This document shows, one piece after another, positions 54,741-64,000 of a stretch of 64,000 bases of DNA. Under the pieces are notes generated by a model. The model was not told the origin of the DNA, did no database searches, and saw nothing but the letters and a program-made list of their open reading frames with translations. The position numbers were made by a program, and so were the translations under genes. The first letter of the stretch is position 1. Every line of letters begins with the position of its first letter. The stretch lies in contig NC_083638.1 in assembly GCF_963576545.1 (NCBI RefSeq), positions 2,746,119 to 2,810,118 on the forward strand. Direction: 5' to 3'. This stretch comes from Limanda limanda. Its lineage: Eukaryota; Chordata; Actinopteri; Pleuronectiformes; Pleuronectidae.

Positions 54741-55014
54741 GTAAGAGAGAGAGAGAGAGTGTGTGTGTGTGTGTGTGTGTGTCTGTGTGTGTGTGTCACT
54801 GCTGAAGTTGTTCTCACTTGAGCTCAGTCTTAGATGTTTTGTTGACTCTGATGTTGATGAGCAGCTTTTTATTCCAGATTCTGTTTGTGAGTCTGAGTTT
54901 GAAGCTCCACTCGTTTCACTGTTTAGTTTCACGCGTGTTTTCTCAGTTTGGAAACATGAAACCTTCTGTCATCTTTAAATTCTATTCTGGGAAAAGGTCC
55001 CGTCAAAATAATTC

Positions 55015-57313
55015 CACTGTGAAGAGGTGTGAGAGAGGAGGTGAGAGGAGGTGAAGAGAGGGGAGAGGAGGTGAGGGGAGGTGAGAAGAGGTGATAGGAG
55101 GTGAGAGAAGGAGAGAAGAGGAAAAAAGGAGGAGAGAGGACGAGGTAGGAGGTGAGAAGAGGTGAGAGAAGGAGAGAGGAGGTGAGGAGAGGGGAGGGGA
55201 GGTGAGCAGAGGTGAGAAGAGGTGAGAGAAGGTGAAAGAAGGAGAGAAAAGGAAAAAAAGGAGGAGAGAGGAGGTTAGAGGAGGAGAGAAAGGAGAGAAG
55301 AGGAGAGAGGAGGTGAGAAGAGGAGAGAGGAGGAGAGAGAAGGAGAGAGAAGGTGAGAGAAGAGGAAAGAGGAGGAGAGAGGAGGTGAAAGTAGGAGAGA
55401 GGAGGTGAGAGGAGGAGAGAGGAGGTGAGAAGAGGTGAGGGGACGAGAGAGGACGAGGGAGGAGGTGAGAAGAGGAGAGAGGAGGTGAGAGGAGGAGAGA
55501 GGAGGTGAGAAGAGGTGAGGGGACGAGAGAGGACGAGGGAGGAGGTGAGAAGAGGTCAGGGGAGGTGAGAGGAGGTGAGAGAAGGAGAGAAGAGGAAAAA
55601 AGGAGGTGAGAGGAGGAGAGAGGAGAGAGAAGGTGAGAGAAGAGGTAAGAGGAGGTGAGCAGAGGTGAGAAGAGGAGAGAGGAGGTGAGAAGAGGAGAGA
55701 GGAGGAGAGAGAAGGAGAGAGGAGCTGAGAGAAGAGGAAAGAGGAGGTGAGAGGAGTTGAGAGGAGGAGAGAGGAGTTGAGAGTAGGAGAGAGGAGGAGA
55801 GAGAAGGAGAGGAGAGAGGAGGTGAGAGAAGGAGAGAAGAGGAAAGAGGAGGAGAGAGGGGGTGAGAGAAGAGGAAAGAGGAGGAGAGAGGAGGTGAGAA
55901 GAGGAGAGAGGAGGTGAGAGAAGAGGAAAGAGGAGGTGAGAGGAGGAGAGAGGCGTTGAGAGGAGGAGAGAGAAGGAGAGGAGAGAGGAGGTGAGAGAAG
56001 GAGAGAAGAGGGGAGGTGAGAGAAGAGGAAAGTGGAGGAGAGAGGAGGAGAGAAGAGGAAAGAGGTGAGAGAAGAGGAAAGAGGAGGTGAGAGAAGGAGA
56101 GAGGAGGAGAGAGGAGGAGAGAAGAGGAAAGAGGAGGTGAGAGAAGAGGAAAGAGGAGGTGAGAGGAGGAGAGAGGAGTTGAGAGGAGGAGAGAGAAGGA
56201 GAGGAGAGAGGAGGTGAGAGAAGGAGAGAAGAGGGGAGGTGAGAGAAGAGGAAAGTGGAGGAGAGAGGAGGAGAGAAGAGGAAAGAGGAGGTGAGAGAAG
56301 AGGAGAGAGGAGGTGAGAGGAGGAGAGAGGAGGAGAGAGGAGGTGAGAGAAGGAGAGAGGAGGAGAGAGGAGGAGAGAAGAGGAAAGAGGAGGTGAGAGA
56401 AGAGGAAAGAGGAGGAGGTGAGAAGAGGTCAGGGGAGGTGAGAGGAGGTGAGAGAAGGAGAGAAGAGGAAAAAAGGAGGTGAGAGGAGGAGAGAGGAGAG
56501 AGAAGGTGAGAGAAGAGGTAAGAGGAGGTGAGCAGAGGTGAGAAGAGGAGAGAGGAGGTGAGAAGAGGAGAGAGGAGGAGAGAGAAGGAGAGAGGAGCTG
56601 AGAGAAGAGGAAAGAGGAGGTGAGAGGAGTTGAGAGGAGGAGAGAGGAGTTGAGAGTAGGAGAGAGGAGGAGAGAGAAGGAGAGGAGAGAGGAGGTGAGA
56701 GAAGGAGAGAAGAGGAAAGAGGAGGAGAGAGGGGGTGAGAGAAGAGGAAAGAGGAGGAGAGAGGAGGTGAGAAGAGGAGAGAGGAGGTGAGAGAAGAGGA
56801 AAGAGGAGGTGAGAGGAGGAGAGAGGCGTTGAGAGGAGGAGAGAGAAGGAGAGGAGAGAGGAGGTGAGAGAAGGAGAGAAGAGGGGAGGTGAGAGAAGAG
56901 GAAAGTGGAGGAGAGAGGAGGAGAGAAGAGGAAAGAGGTGAGAGAAGAGGAAAGAGGAGGTGAGAGAAGGAGAGAGGAGGAGAGAGGAGGAGAGAAGAGG
57001 AAAGAGGAGGTGAGAGAAGAGGAAAGAGGAGGTGAGAGGAGGAGAGAGGAGTTGAGAGGAGGAGAGAGAAGGAGAGGAGAGAGGAGGTGAGAGAAGGAGA
57101 GAAGAGGGGAGGTGAGAGAAGAGGAAAGTGGAGGAGAGAGGAGGAGAGAAGAGGAAAGAGGAGGTGAGAGAAGAGGAGAGAGGAGGTGAGAGGAGGAGAG
57201 AGGAGGAGAGAGGAGGAGAGAGGAGGTGAGAGAAGGAGAGAGGAGGAGAGAGGAGGAGAGAAGAGGAAAGAGGAGGTGAGAGAAGAGGAAAGAGGAGGAG
57301 AGAGGAGGAGAGA
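55015..57313. repeat. 2.3-kb polypurine tract with 873-bp tandem duplication
   Basis: The plus strand is nearly all A and G with scattered T in GGTGAG units: GAGAGGAGG, GGTGAGAAGAGG, GAAGAGGAAAGAGGAGG. Landmark AGAGGTCAGGGGAGGTGAG recurs at 55551 and 56424, an offset of 873 bp; the order of variant units then matches to about 56418 and 57291, so two 873-bp copies lie in tandem. The unbroken 782-codon minus-strand frame (Ser/Leu/Pro/Phe repeat) follows from 873 being a multiple of three and is not a gene. Confidence 0.95.
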
Positions 57314-58471
57314 TGAACGTGAGCAGAGTTCTCTTGGTTTTTCTTGTTCAATATAACATGATGTTTTATGAACTGTTGTTTCTGTAGATAAATAGAAATA
57401 TAAATTTATTAGAAATTACTTCTTACTTCAGAACGTCAGTAAACATCTTCCTCAGGAGTTTACGTTTCTATCTCGAGTTTCAAGTCTTCTTCAAACAGCT
57501 GATGTTCATTTAGTGAATTATGATCATTAAGATAAAGCACAGGATGTATGGGGGGGGCATGTAAATGCTTTTCAATTTTTTCTTGATTTAATCCTCCTGC
57601 AAATTCATCATCTCTTCCACTGATGAGGTATCGGTGCCTGTTCAATAACAGTGAATTACCACTAACCCCCCCCGCCCCAAAAAAAACCTGTTTAGCTCCA
57701 TTAAATTATTGAACTAAAAGATGGAACCGATGTTCATGAATGTGGGAGGAGCTAATGCAAGAAATTCTGTTATTAATTTAAGATTGTATTTATTATTAAA
57801 GATCAGTCAGCTGTGATATCTTTACCTGTACGCCACCTTCTTCTTCTTCTACTTCCTCTTTTAAGTTTATTTGTAGTTGGTAAATAAGAAAGTGGTACAT
57901 TACTGCCATCTACTGGCCTGGAGTGTCAGCTCCCTCTCAGGTCAAAAGTTCAGTTTGGTGGCCACTGATATAGATTGTGGTTGTTATGGTAACAACATTG
58001 AATAACAAACTGTCTGACCTGAACTTCAAATTCACTGATCTGAGTTTTTCAGTCCTGATTTCAGACCTGATGACGAGAACCAGTCTGATCCCAGGACATA
58101 CGTTTTCTGATGTGTTTTTGTGGCACAGTTTTATTTTCACGGTCCGTCCACAAACTGATTCTTCCTCTGTCACTTTAACACCAACATGTCACAGTGACGG
58201 AGGACGAACCTTCAGAAAGACGCCTGAGCTCATCTGCTGCTCAGTCTGACATAAATGAGAACTTTAGAGACGAGTCTAGAATAAAGATAATACAAAAAGA
58301 AGAGCTGGAAAAGAGCCTAATATTGTGTGTGTTTGTGTGTGTGTCACATTATGGGGACACATCTTCCTTATGAGTTCAAAACCAAAGTCCCCACAACGTA
58401 AAACAAGCAAGGTTCATGTTGGTGGCTTGAGAGTCTCCAGGAAATTAATTTAAGTCAGTGTAATATGACGA

Positions 58472-58512
<41 letters not shown>

Positions 58513-60009
58513 AGAGAACACAGCCAGGCTGTTATGTCATGTCACAGGATTACAAACAGCCAGGAGATTATTTAACTGTCCTCTGCAGGGAGGGGGGGGG
58601 GGGTCGTGGTGATGACATCACTTCAACATCAACAACTCAAACACACGGAGCAGCTGGACCTCTCGCAGCAAATTAACCAAATTAAAACTTCTGGTATATT
58701 TGCGTTTGTCCTGATGAACAAGTGACGACAATCAGACTGATACAGTTTCTACATCTGATCTGCTCGTCTGATTGTTGCGTTCGCTCCCGGACGTAAAGCT
58801 CACACTGTCTCGCTCTGTTGTTGTTGTTCTTTCCAACCTTTAACAAAATGTGGTTAAACAATCTTAAGCTCCGAGTTAACGACGGACACAAAAATGTTTC
58901 TGACAAGATGGCAGCGTTTGAATCAGAGATATTTTAGTTTTATTTCTGGACAGTAGAAGAAAAGGTAGATGTGTCCTCAGACTCAGATCCTTTTTGTCTA
59001 ACCAGTGCTTTTACATTTTGAGTTTGTGCGACCGATAATTTTCTCGTGAAGATGCTGTGAACTGAAGCAGAACCTGAAGCCACATGTTCCAGTTTTAAAC
59101 TTCTCTGTCAAGAACCAACTTTTGATTAAAGAATCGATGGGAAACCAGGACATTTGAACCTGGGGAATGAAGAGAATTCAGCTGAGGAGCAGAAAGTAAA
59201 AGTTGAAGTAAACTTGCAGCGGGGGGGTGCTGGTGGGGGGGGTGACTTTGTGTTTCCACAGTAAACCTTGACACATTTGGAAGCACAGTGGCGTCTTCAC
59301 GGCCTCCTCTCTCTTGTCCCTCTTTGATCGTCTCTGAAAAACTTTGTTTATTTTTCTGTGCGTCGGGTAATTTATCCATCAGGGACTCGTTCTGCCCGAG
59401 CTTTAGCATTTTGGTGTAAACAGCGGTGGCTCTCATAAAATCCTTGCAGCTCATTAGCCTTCACTTTAGCGCTGCTACACCGCTCGTTACACATTATTCA
59501 GTGGAATCTATACATGAGCATCTGCTGCATCCACAGGGACGAGTGGAGGTTCCAGTGTTCGTCTGCAGCTCCGAGCGTAATTACTGTAGAATAACATTTT
59601 GGTTTGTGTTGGTGCGGGACAGAGGATTCCACAAACAGCTTCAGAGCAGAGATGGTGGAGATAAGAAGAGAAGGAAGTGTGTTGGAGTTCGAGAGGCTGA
59701 GATGTTCTTTGTTTCATTAGAAGCTTCGTGTTCGTGTTCAGGACGTTTCCTCTCCTGAGAGTCTGAAGCTTCATCTGTTTGTTCCAAAGTTTCATTTGAT
59801 CCGTGAGTTTTTGGTTTCACTTTATAATTTAGGGACGAGAGAAACTTTTCTGACAATCGTACGTCCTGTCATCATCAAGTGGGCGGCGTCTACCTACACT
59901 TGATCCTGATTGGTTTGTAGACGGCGTCTGACGTGGGCGTGTTGTCAGTTGGGGGGGGTAGTAGTCTTTCTGTTTGAATGGAGGAAATTAATGAAAAGTT
60001 TCATTTGGT
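57314..60009. other. Presumed intron with TG microsatellite
   Basis: TG array at 58475-58511 and G runs at 58591-58602 and 59221-59242. A dispersed ATGGGGACAC...GTCCCCACAAC repeat lies at 58348-58400. No exon supported; 59420-59600 is balanced in composition and free of repeats. Confidence 0.4.
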
Positions 60010-60535
60010 TGCCATGGTAACATCATGATGGTATTAGCATTCGCACCTTCAGCCGCAGTACTCCACAGTTCTACAGTACTCTACAGTATTACAGTACTCC
60101 ACAGTTCTACAGTACTCTACAGTATAACAGTACTCCACAGTACTACAGTAATCTACAATATTACAGTACTCCACAGTACTACAGTACTCCACAGTATTAC
60201 AGTACTCCACTAGTTCAAATGCACCAAATGAACGTCCTCGTGGTTCTAACATTATATCGTCAGAGGTGAGGTATGCAGCTGCTTCTTCTTCTTCTTCTTC
60301 TTCTTCTTCTTCTTCTTCTTCTTCTTCTTCTTCTTCTTCTTCTTCTTCTTCTTCTTCTTCTTCTTCTTCTTCTTCTTCTTCTTCTTCTTCTTCTTCTTCT
60401 TCTTCTTCTTCTTCTACTGTTTAATTCCGTCTCTACTAAGTGTCTTCACTGCAAACCAACAGAACCATGGTTCAGTTTGATCCAGACCCAGAACACCTCG
60501 TTGTTCATGTCTCCAGAGCTGTACACTACTCTGAA
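60010..60535 (+). repeat. Dispersed repeat with TACTGTAG minisatellite, copy 2
   Basis: Reverse-orientation partner of 36720-37065. The minisatellite of TACAGTACTCCACAGT units spans 60056-60210, and a (TTC)n microsatellite of about 130 bp (60283-60415) sits where copy 1 has only GAAGAAGAAG. The outer end CTGCAAACCAACAGAACCAT, then GGTTCAGTTTGATCCAGACC, is shared with 62440-62500. Confidence 0.8.
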
Positions 60536-62379
60536 GCAAAGGAAGATATTTTAATGCAGGAGACTAGTTGGTCATTGGACATTGAACCTTTATCTTAAAT
60601 GTTTGTGGATGTCGAGCAGAGACTTTTACTGTGCGACCTGATGGAGACGTGTCCAACTGAACCACCAACTGTGGCTGAGGAACAAGCTGCTGCTTCATCT
60701 GCCCTCAGGCTTAGTGAGGGTGTCTGCGCTCCACGTGCCATGTGTCTGCCGTTACTTCATCCACGCTGAGATGATGTGGAAGCTAGCCAAGGATATTAAA
60801 GAACAGAGGCTGTCTGCAAAGTCTGAGGGAGAGAGTTGATCTCACCTCACCGGACCACGAGGAGGAAATGTCATCCTCCGTTTGTAGAAGAAAGTCAAAC
60901 AGTCGCCTGCATCATGAGCTGAGGTCAGCAGCTGCAGAGTCTAGAGACTGTTCAGCCACAGCTCAACATGCTACTTACACTACGGATACAATATGGATCA
61001 AGTCACTATTCCTGCACTGAGGTGTCTCTAACTTTTCATTTACCTGCTCGACGTGCTAAAAGGGAAAATACGAACTCTTCTTGTAAACCGCAGACTGTAA
61101 ATGAAGATAGTTGACAGTAGCCAACCACCAGGGGGAGCCTTTATGTTTTCCATTTTTATTTACAGTCTGTGTCGTGAACACAAGCCCAAACCACCAAGCT
61201 GTCTGAGGTTAAGTTGCATTGTGGGTAATGCAGGTGCAGGTTTTGACAGGTGCGATGTTAAATTGAGTCCTGCGGTTCTCAACCTTCCTCTCGACTCCAA
61301 GGAAACGAGTTCAGGAAGAGAAAACAGACAAATGTTTCCCAACAAGCTTTGAAGGCCTCAGTCACACAGGACGAGGATCTGCAGCCAAAGGCAAACAGTC
61401 GCATGCGTCTCTTAGTTTGAAGGAAACATGCTGACGAAGAAGAAAAGAAGACGAAAGAGAATGAACGTTGTTTTATCTGAGGGAGGACGAGTCTCTGAGG
61501 GAGGACGAGTCTCTGAGGGACAGTCACCCGCTGGTCCAGCGCTCCTCTGATGAACTCAGCGGCCTCGTCGCTCTGTGAGTGTGACGCCTGCTGCTCTGAC
61601 AGATGATGAGTCATTAAAACAATTTCCTCTCGGCTCCTGTGATGTAAAGAGTCGCTGAGCGGACGAGAAGACGACGTGTTGTCACATTTCACTCATCAAA
61701 CCAAAGGTCAGTGTGAGCTGCAGGATGACGAGGCGCCCAAAATCAATACCACAACCGTTATCACTATAACTATCTCAACATCTTTATTTGTTTAGTCAGA
61801 AAATGTCAGAAAACAAGTCGATCCCCTCTCTCTTTTTCAGAAAACAAATATCCTTTACTCATGATTGATTTTAGTGTGATATAAACAGTTCTTCTCTTCT
61901 CTTCTTGTGTAGTTGTGATTGAAACATGGAAAATATTTTGATGGTTTCACAGAAACATAATTTTTATAGGGTTAGGGTGACTCTACTAAAAATTAGTAGA
62001 GTCAATCAAGCAGTATCTTAATGATGGATGAGTTGTGAATTTCTCAAGCAAAACTGCAAAAAAAAATTTTTTTTATCTGATTATCTAAATTATAGATAAA
62101 TTATGAATGAAACCAAATAGTTTATTACACAGTCAAGCTCATATCTCCATAAACTCCCTTGAATCCAATCAATCTGCTCCAAATATAACACACACAATTT
62201 AATATCCTCTAAATATGTTCAGTGTTTTCATCAAGATCCATAAATTATTCTCAATGAAAATACTAAAAACCTCACAGTCTTAAATAAATAAATAAAAAGC
62301 AAGTTGATTGATCATCGGATGCAAAAAGAAACTGACCAATCACAGACAAGGTGCAGACTGCAGCTCTTCTCTTTCTTCT
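60536..62379. other. Presumed intron; CTCF-like motif and small hairpin
   Basis: 61125-61138 reads CCACCAGGGGGAGC next to TTTATTTACAGTC, a fragment of the dispersed CTCF-like family. 61978-62002 is a perfect hairpin (GACTCTACTAA, three bases, TTAGTAGAGTC). No exon supported. Confidence 0.4.
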
Positions 62380-62530
62380 TCTACTCTTTAATTCTGTCTC
62401 TACTTCCTGTGATTGGTCCAAAAGTCCGAACCATCCTACAAAGTGTTTTCACTGCAAACCAACAGAACCAGGTTCAGTTTGATCCGGACCCAGAACTCCT
62501 CTTCTGGTCTGAGGAACCTTTTACACCTGA
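62380..62530 (+). repeat. Partial copy 3 of the 60010-type dispersed repeat
   Basis: Contains CTCTTTAATTCTGTCTCTAC, GTGATTGGTCCAAAAGTCCG and ACTGCAAACCAACAGAACCA in the same order as the outer parts of 36720-37065 (reversed) and 60400-60510. The minisatellite portion is absent. Confidence 0.65.
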
Positions 62531-62744
62531 TGTTCAGGTTCAGTCATCGTTCTCACATTTATGTTCTCTGCCTCGTTCAGTCTTTTATTTTTCTATTTTT
62601 CTACGTCTATATGATCCAGATCCAGATGTTTGTGTTTGCAGTTGTATGAATAATATAAATATTATAAATAACCTTGGCTCCAATTTCAGTCGCCAGCTTT
62701 GTTCAACGTAACGTTTGATGTTGAAACTAATTACTGCAGCATAG

Positions 62745-63055
62745 GCGAAGTGTGTATGTGTACTTGTACAGATATCTGTGTGAGGACCAGTTTGAGACTG
62801 AGAGGACATTTTAGTAAAGTGAGGACATTTTGCCGAGTCCTCACTGTCAGTCCCACTTTAATGAGCTGGTTCAGGGTTAAGACCTGGTTTAGGGTCAGAA
62901 TTAGGTTTAGGTTAGGTTGAGGCATTAAGTTGTGATGGTTAAGGTCAGGGTAAGGTAAGGTATCCTCAGTAAGATAGAAGTACAATCGTGTGTGTGTGAA
63001 GTCACTTGTCAGGACCAGTTGACGTCATGGGGACCAAGGCTCAGTCATCGTAACA
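62745..63055. repeat. Dispersed GGTTAGG/GTCCTCAC-type repeat
   Basis: Contains TGTGAGGACCAGTTTGAGAC, a GGTTTAGGTTAGGTT stretch, CAGTAAGATAGAAGTACAAT and CATGGGGACCAAGGCTC. Related words occur at 1976-2040 and 58348-58400. It is a common fish intergenic/intronic repeat layout; the class is not assigned. Confidence 0.5.
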
Positions 63056-64000
63056 TCGAGGCTTAACTTCGTCAACCAATCAGGAAGTGACGACATTATT
63101 GTTTCCAATCTTCTCAGTTTCTGTCTGTCCAGACTCAAACTTGGACCCAGAGTTTAGCAGCGTTTTCAAACTTCTCCGTTTGAGTGACTCTCTAAAACTC
63201 TGGATTTATACTACAGCCAACCACCAGGGGGAGATCGTGACACTTTAAGGGATCTGTCATGTCATCCATCTTTATTTACAGCCAGTTCTGTGCTCATCCC
63301 TGTGCTTTTTGCTCCTGATGATCTAAACCTGATAAAATGTGTTCAAATGAAAACCGAGACTGAAATAATGATGAAACAGGTTTTTGTGTTTCTCTCCGTC
63401 AAACTGGTCGAAGTCCAAGAAAAAGCTTTTTTCTTCTTCGTGAACATCTGCTCGTGGGTCTGTGGTTATTTTCTCATGGAGCAGCTGCACAGATATGATG
63501 AAGTGAAGATGCCAGAGACCAGCTGGAGATTTCAGCGAGAACGCCACCGTCCCAAATCTATCGCCCCGTGTCCTTGTGTCCTCGGGGATTCGTGAGTTGA
63601 GCGTCTGCTGGTGTGAAGATTTAAGAGCCTGGTCCCAGACTTCTGAACCTCTGCCCTGGTTTCTGACCGACTTCATCTCAACCATCAGGAGACTGTGTTA
63701 GCGTCCAGGCTACATTCAGTTTCTATAATAAACTGTACACATATAGATGCATATGAAAGACTGAGGAAGTGAAGCATCTGAACCAGATAATGCGAGTTTC
63801 TCATTTGTCTCAATGAGGCTTGAAGATCGATGGTTGAAAATCCAGGATGTTTTTAGCATCACTGTTTTCACTAAAAATCCACATTGACAATCTGATGATT
63901 TTTGTCGTCTTCGATATTAACAACATTCACGATATGTCACATGTCTGTATGACAGCATAGATCTGGAAAATAAAGTGTTTTAAATTAAACAAACACGATA
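63056..64000. other. Terminal non-coding stretch
   Basis: 63210-63290 is a fragment of the CTCF-like dispersed family (CCACCAGGGGGAGA at 63221-63234, then GTCATGTCATCCATCTTTAT). The rest shows no supported exon up to the window edge. Confidence 0.45.

Noticed and set aside
55003..57351. 782-codon minus-strand open frame of Ser/Leu/Pro/Phe repeats
   Set aside because: It is the translation of the pyrimidine strand of a GAGAGGAGG-type tract. The frame stays open because stop codons are scarce in polypyrimidine DNA and the 873-bp duplication is a multiple of three. No domain, signal or splice evidence.
60273..60554. Poly-leucine frame resembling a membrane segment
   Set aside because: Translation of (TTC)n in the CTT frame; flanks belong to a dispersed repeat.
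60599..60772. 57-codon plus-strand frame beginning MFVDVEQRLLLCDLMETC
   Set aside because: Suspected as a transposase scrap, but no transposase motif could be identified and the frame is short.

Overview
The window is vertebrate nuclear DNA, almost certainly from a teleost fish. Its genes have short coding exons split by GT-AG introns. Long CA/TG, GATA, CAT, TTC and GA microsatellites are very frequent. The three-letter tails of fish non-LTR retrotransposons, a hAT-type MITE with an 8-bp target duplication, and many copies of one vertebrate tRNA gene are present. There are no bacterial operons, phage or CRISPR; ORFs that look long on translation are mostly repeat artefacts.

Positions 1-20,400 are gene-bearing. 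A three-exon IL-17A/F-type cytokine gene (+, 360-2350) comes first. A five-coding-exon stathmin-4 family gene (-, 4800-7143) follows; its last exon has been altered by a CCT repeat that encodes eight arginines, and a REST/RE1-like element lies at its likely promoter. A complete 13-exon gpn1 gene for a GPN-loop GTPase (-, 14943-20361, 400 aa) has every splice phase consistent; two copies of one hAT-like MITE sit in its introns. I assembled all three models exon by exon from splice sites and reading frame. The genes serve unrelated roles (immune signalling, neuronal microtubule control, RNA polymerase II import).

Positions 20,400-29,000 are intergenic, with retrotransposon tails and the first two tRNA-Val(UAC) genes. 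At 29,256 a GC-rich first exon of an unrecognised + strand gene is predicted; a phase-compatible 33-nt exon lies at 49,722 and a second promoter/first exon at 54,604. If these are real, most of 29-64 kb is intron of one or two long genes. This half contains a broken eIF4G-like pseudogene (31.2-32.4 kb, -), seven more intact tRNA-Val(UAC) copies and one degenerate one, a 1.6-kb palindromic foldback element (51,706-53,291), a 2.3-kb polypurine tract made of two 873-bp tandem copies (55.0-57.3 kb), and a dispersed TACTGTAG-bearing repeat family.

The most noteworthy signals are the tRNA-Val array with an inverted two-gene duplication, the foldback element, the polypurine duplication, the stathmin poly-arginine tail, the IL-17 that lacks outer cysteines, and a repeat family carrying CTCF-like motifs. 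None amounts to a demonstrated new system.
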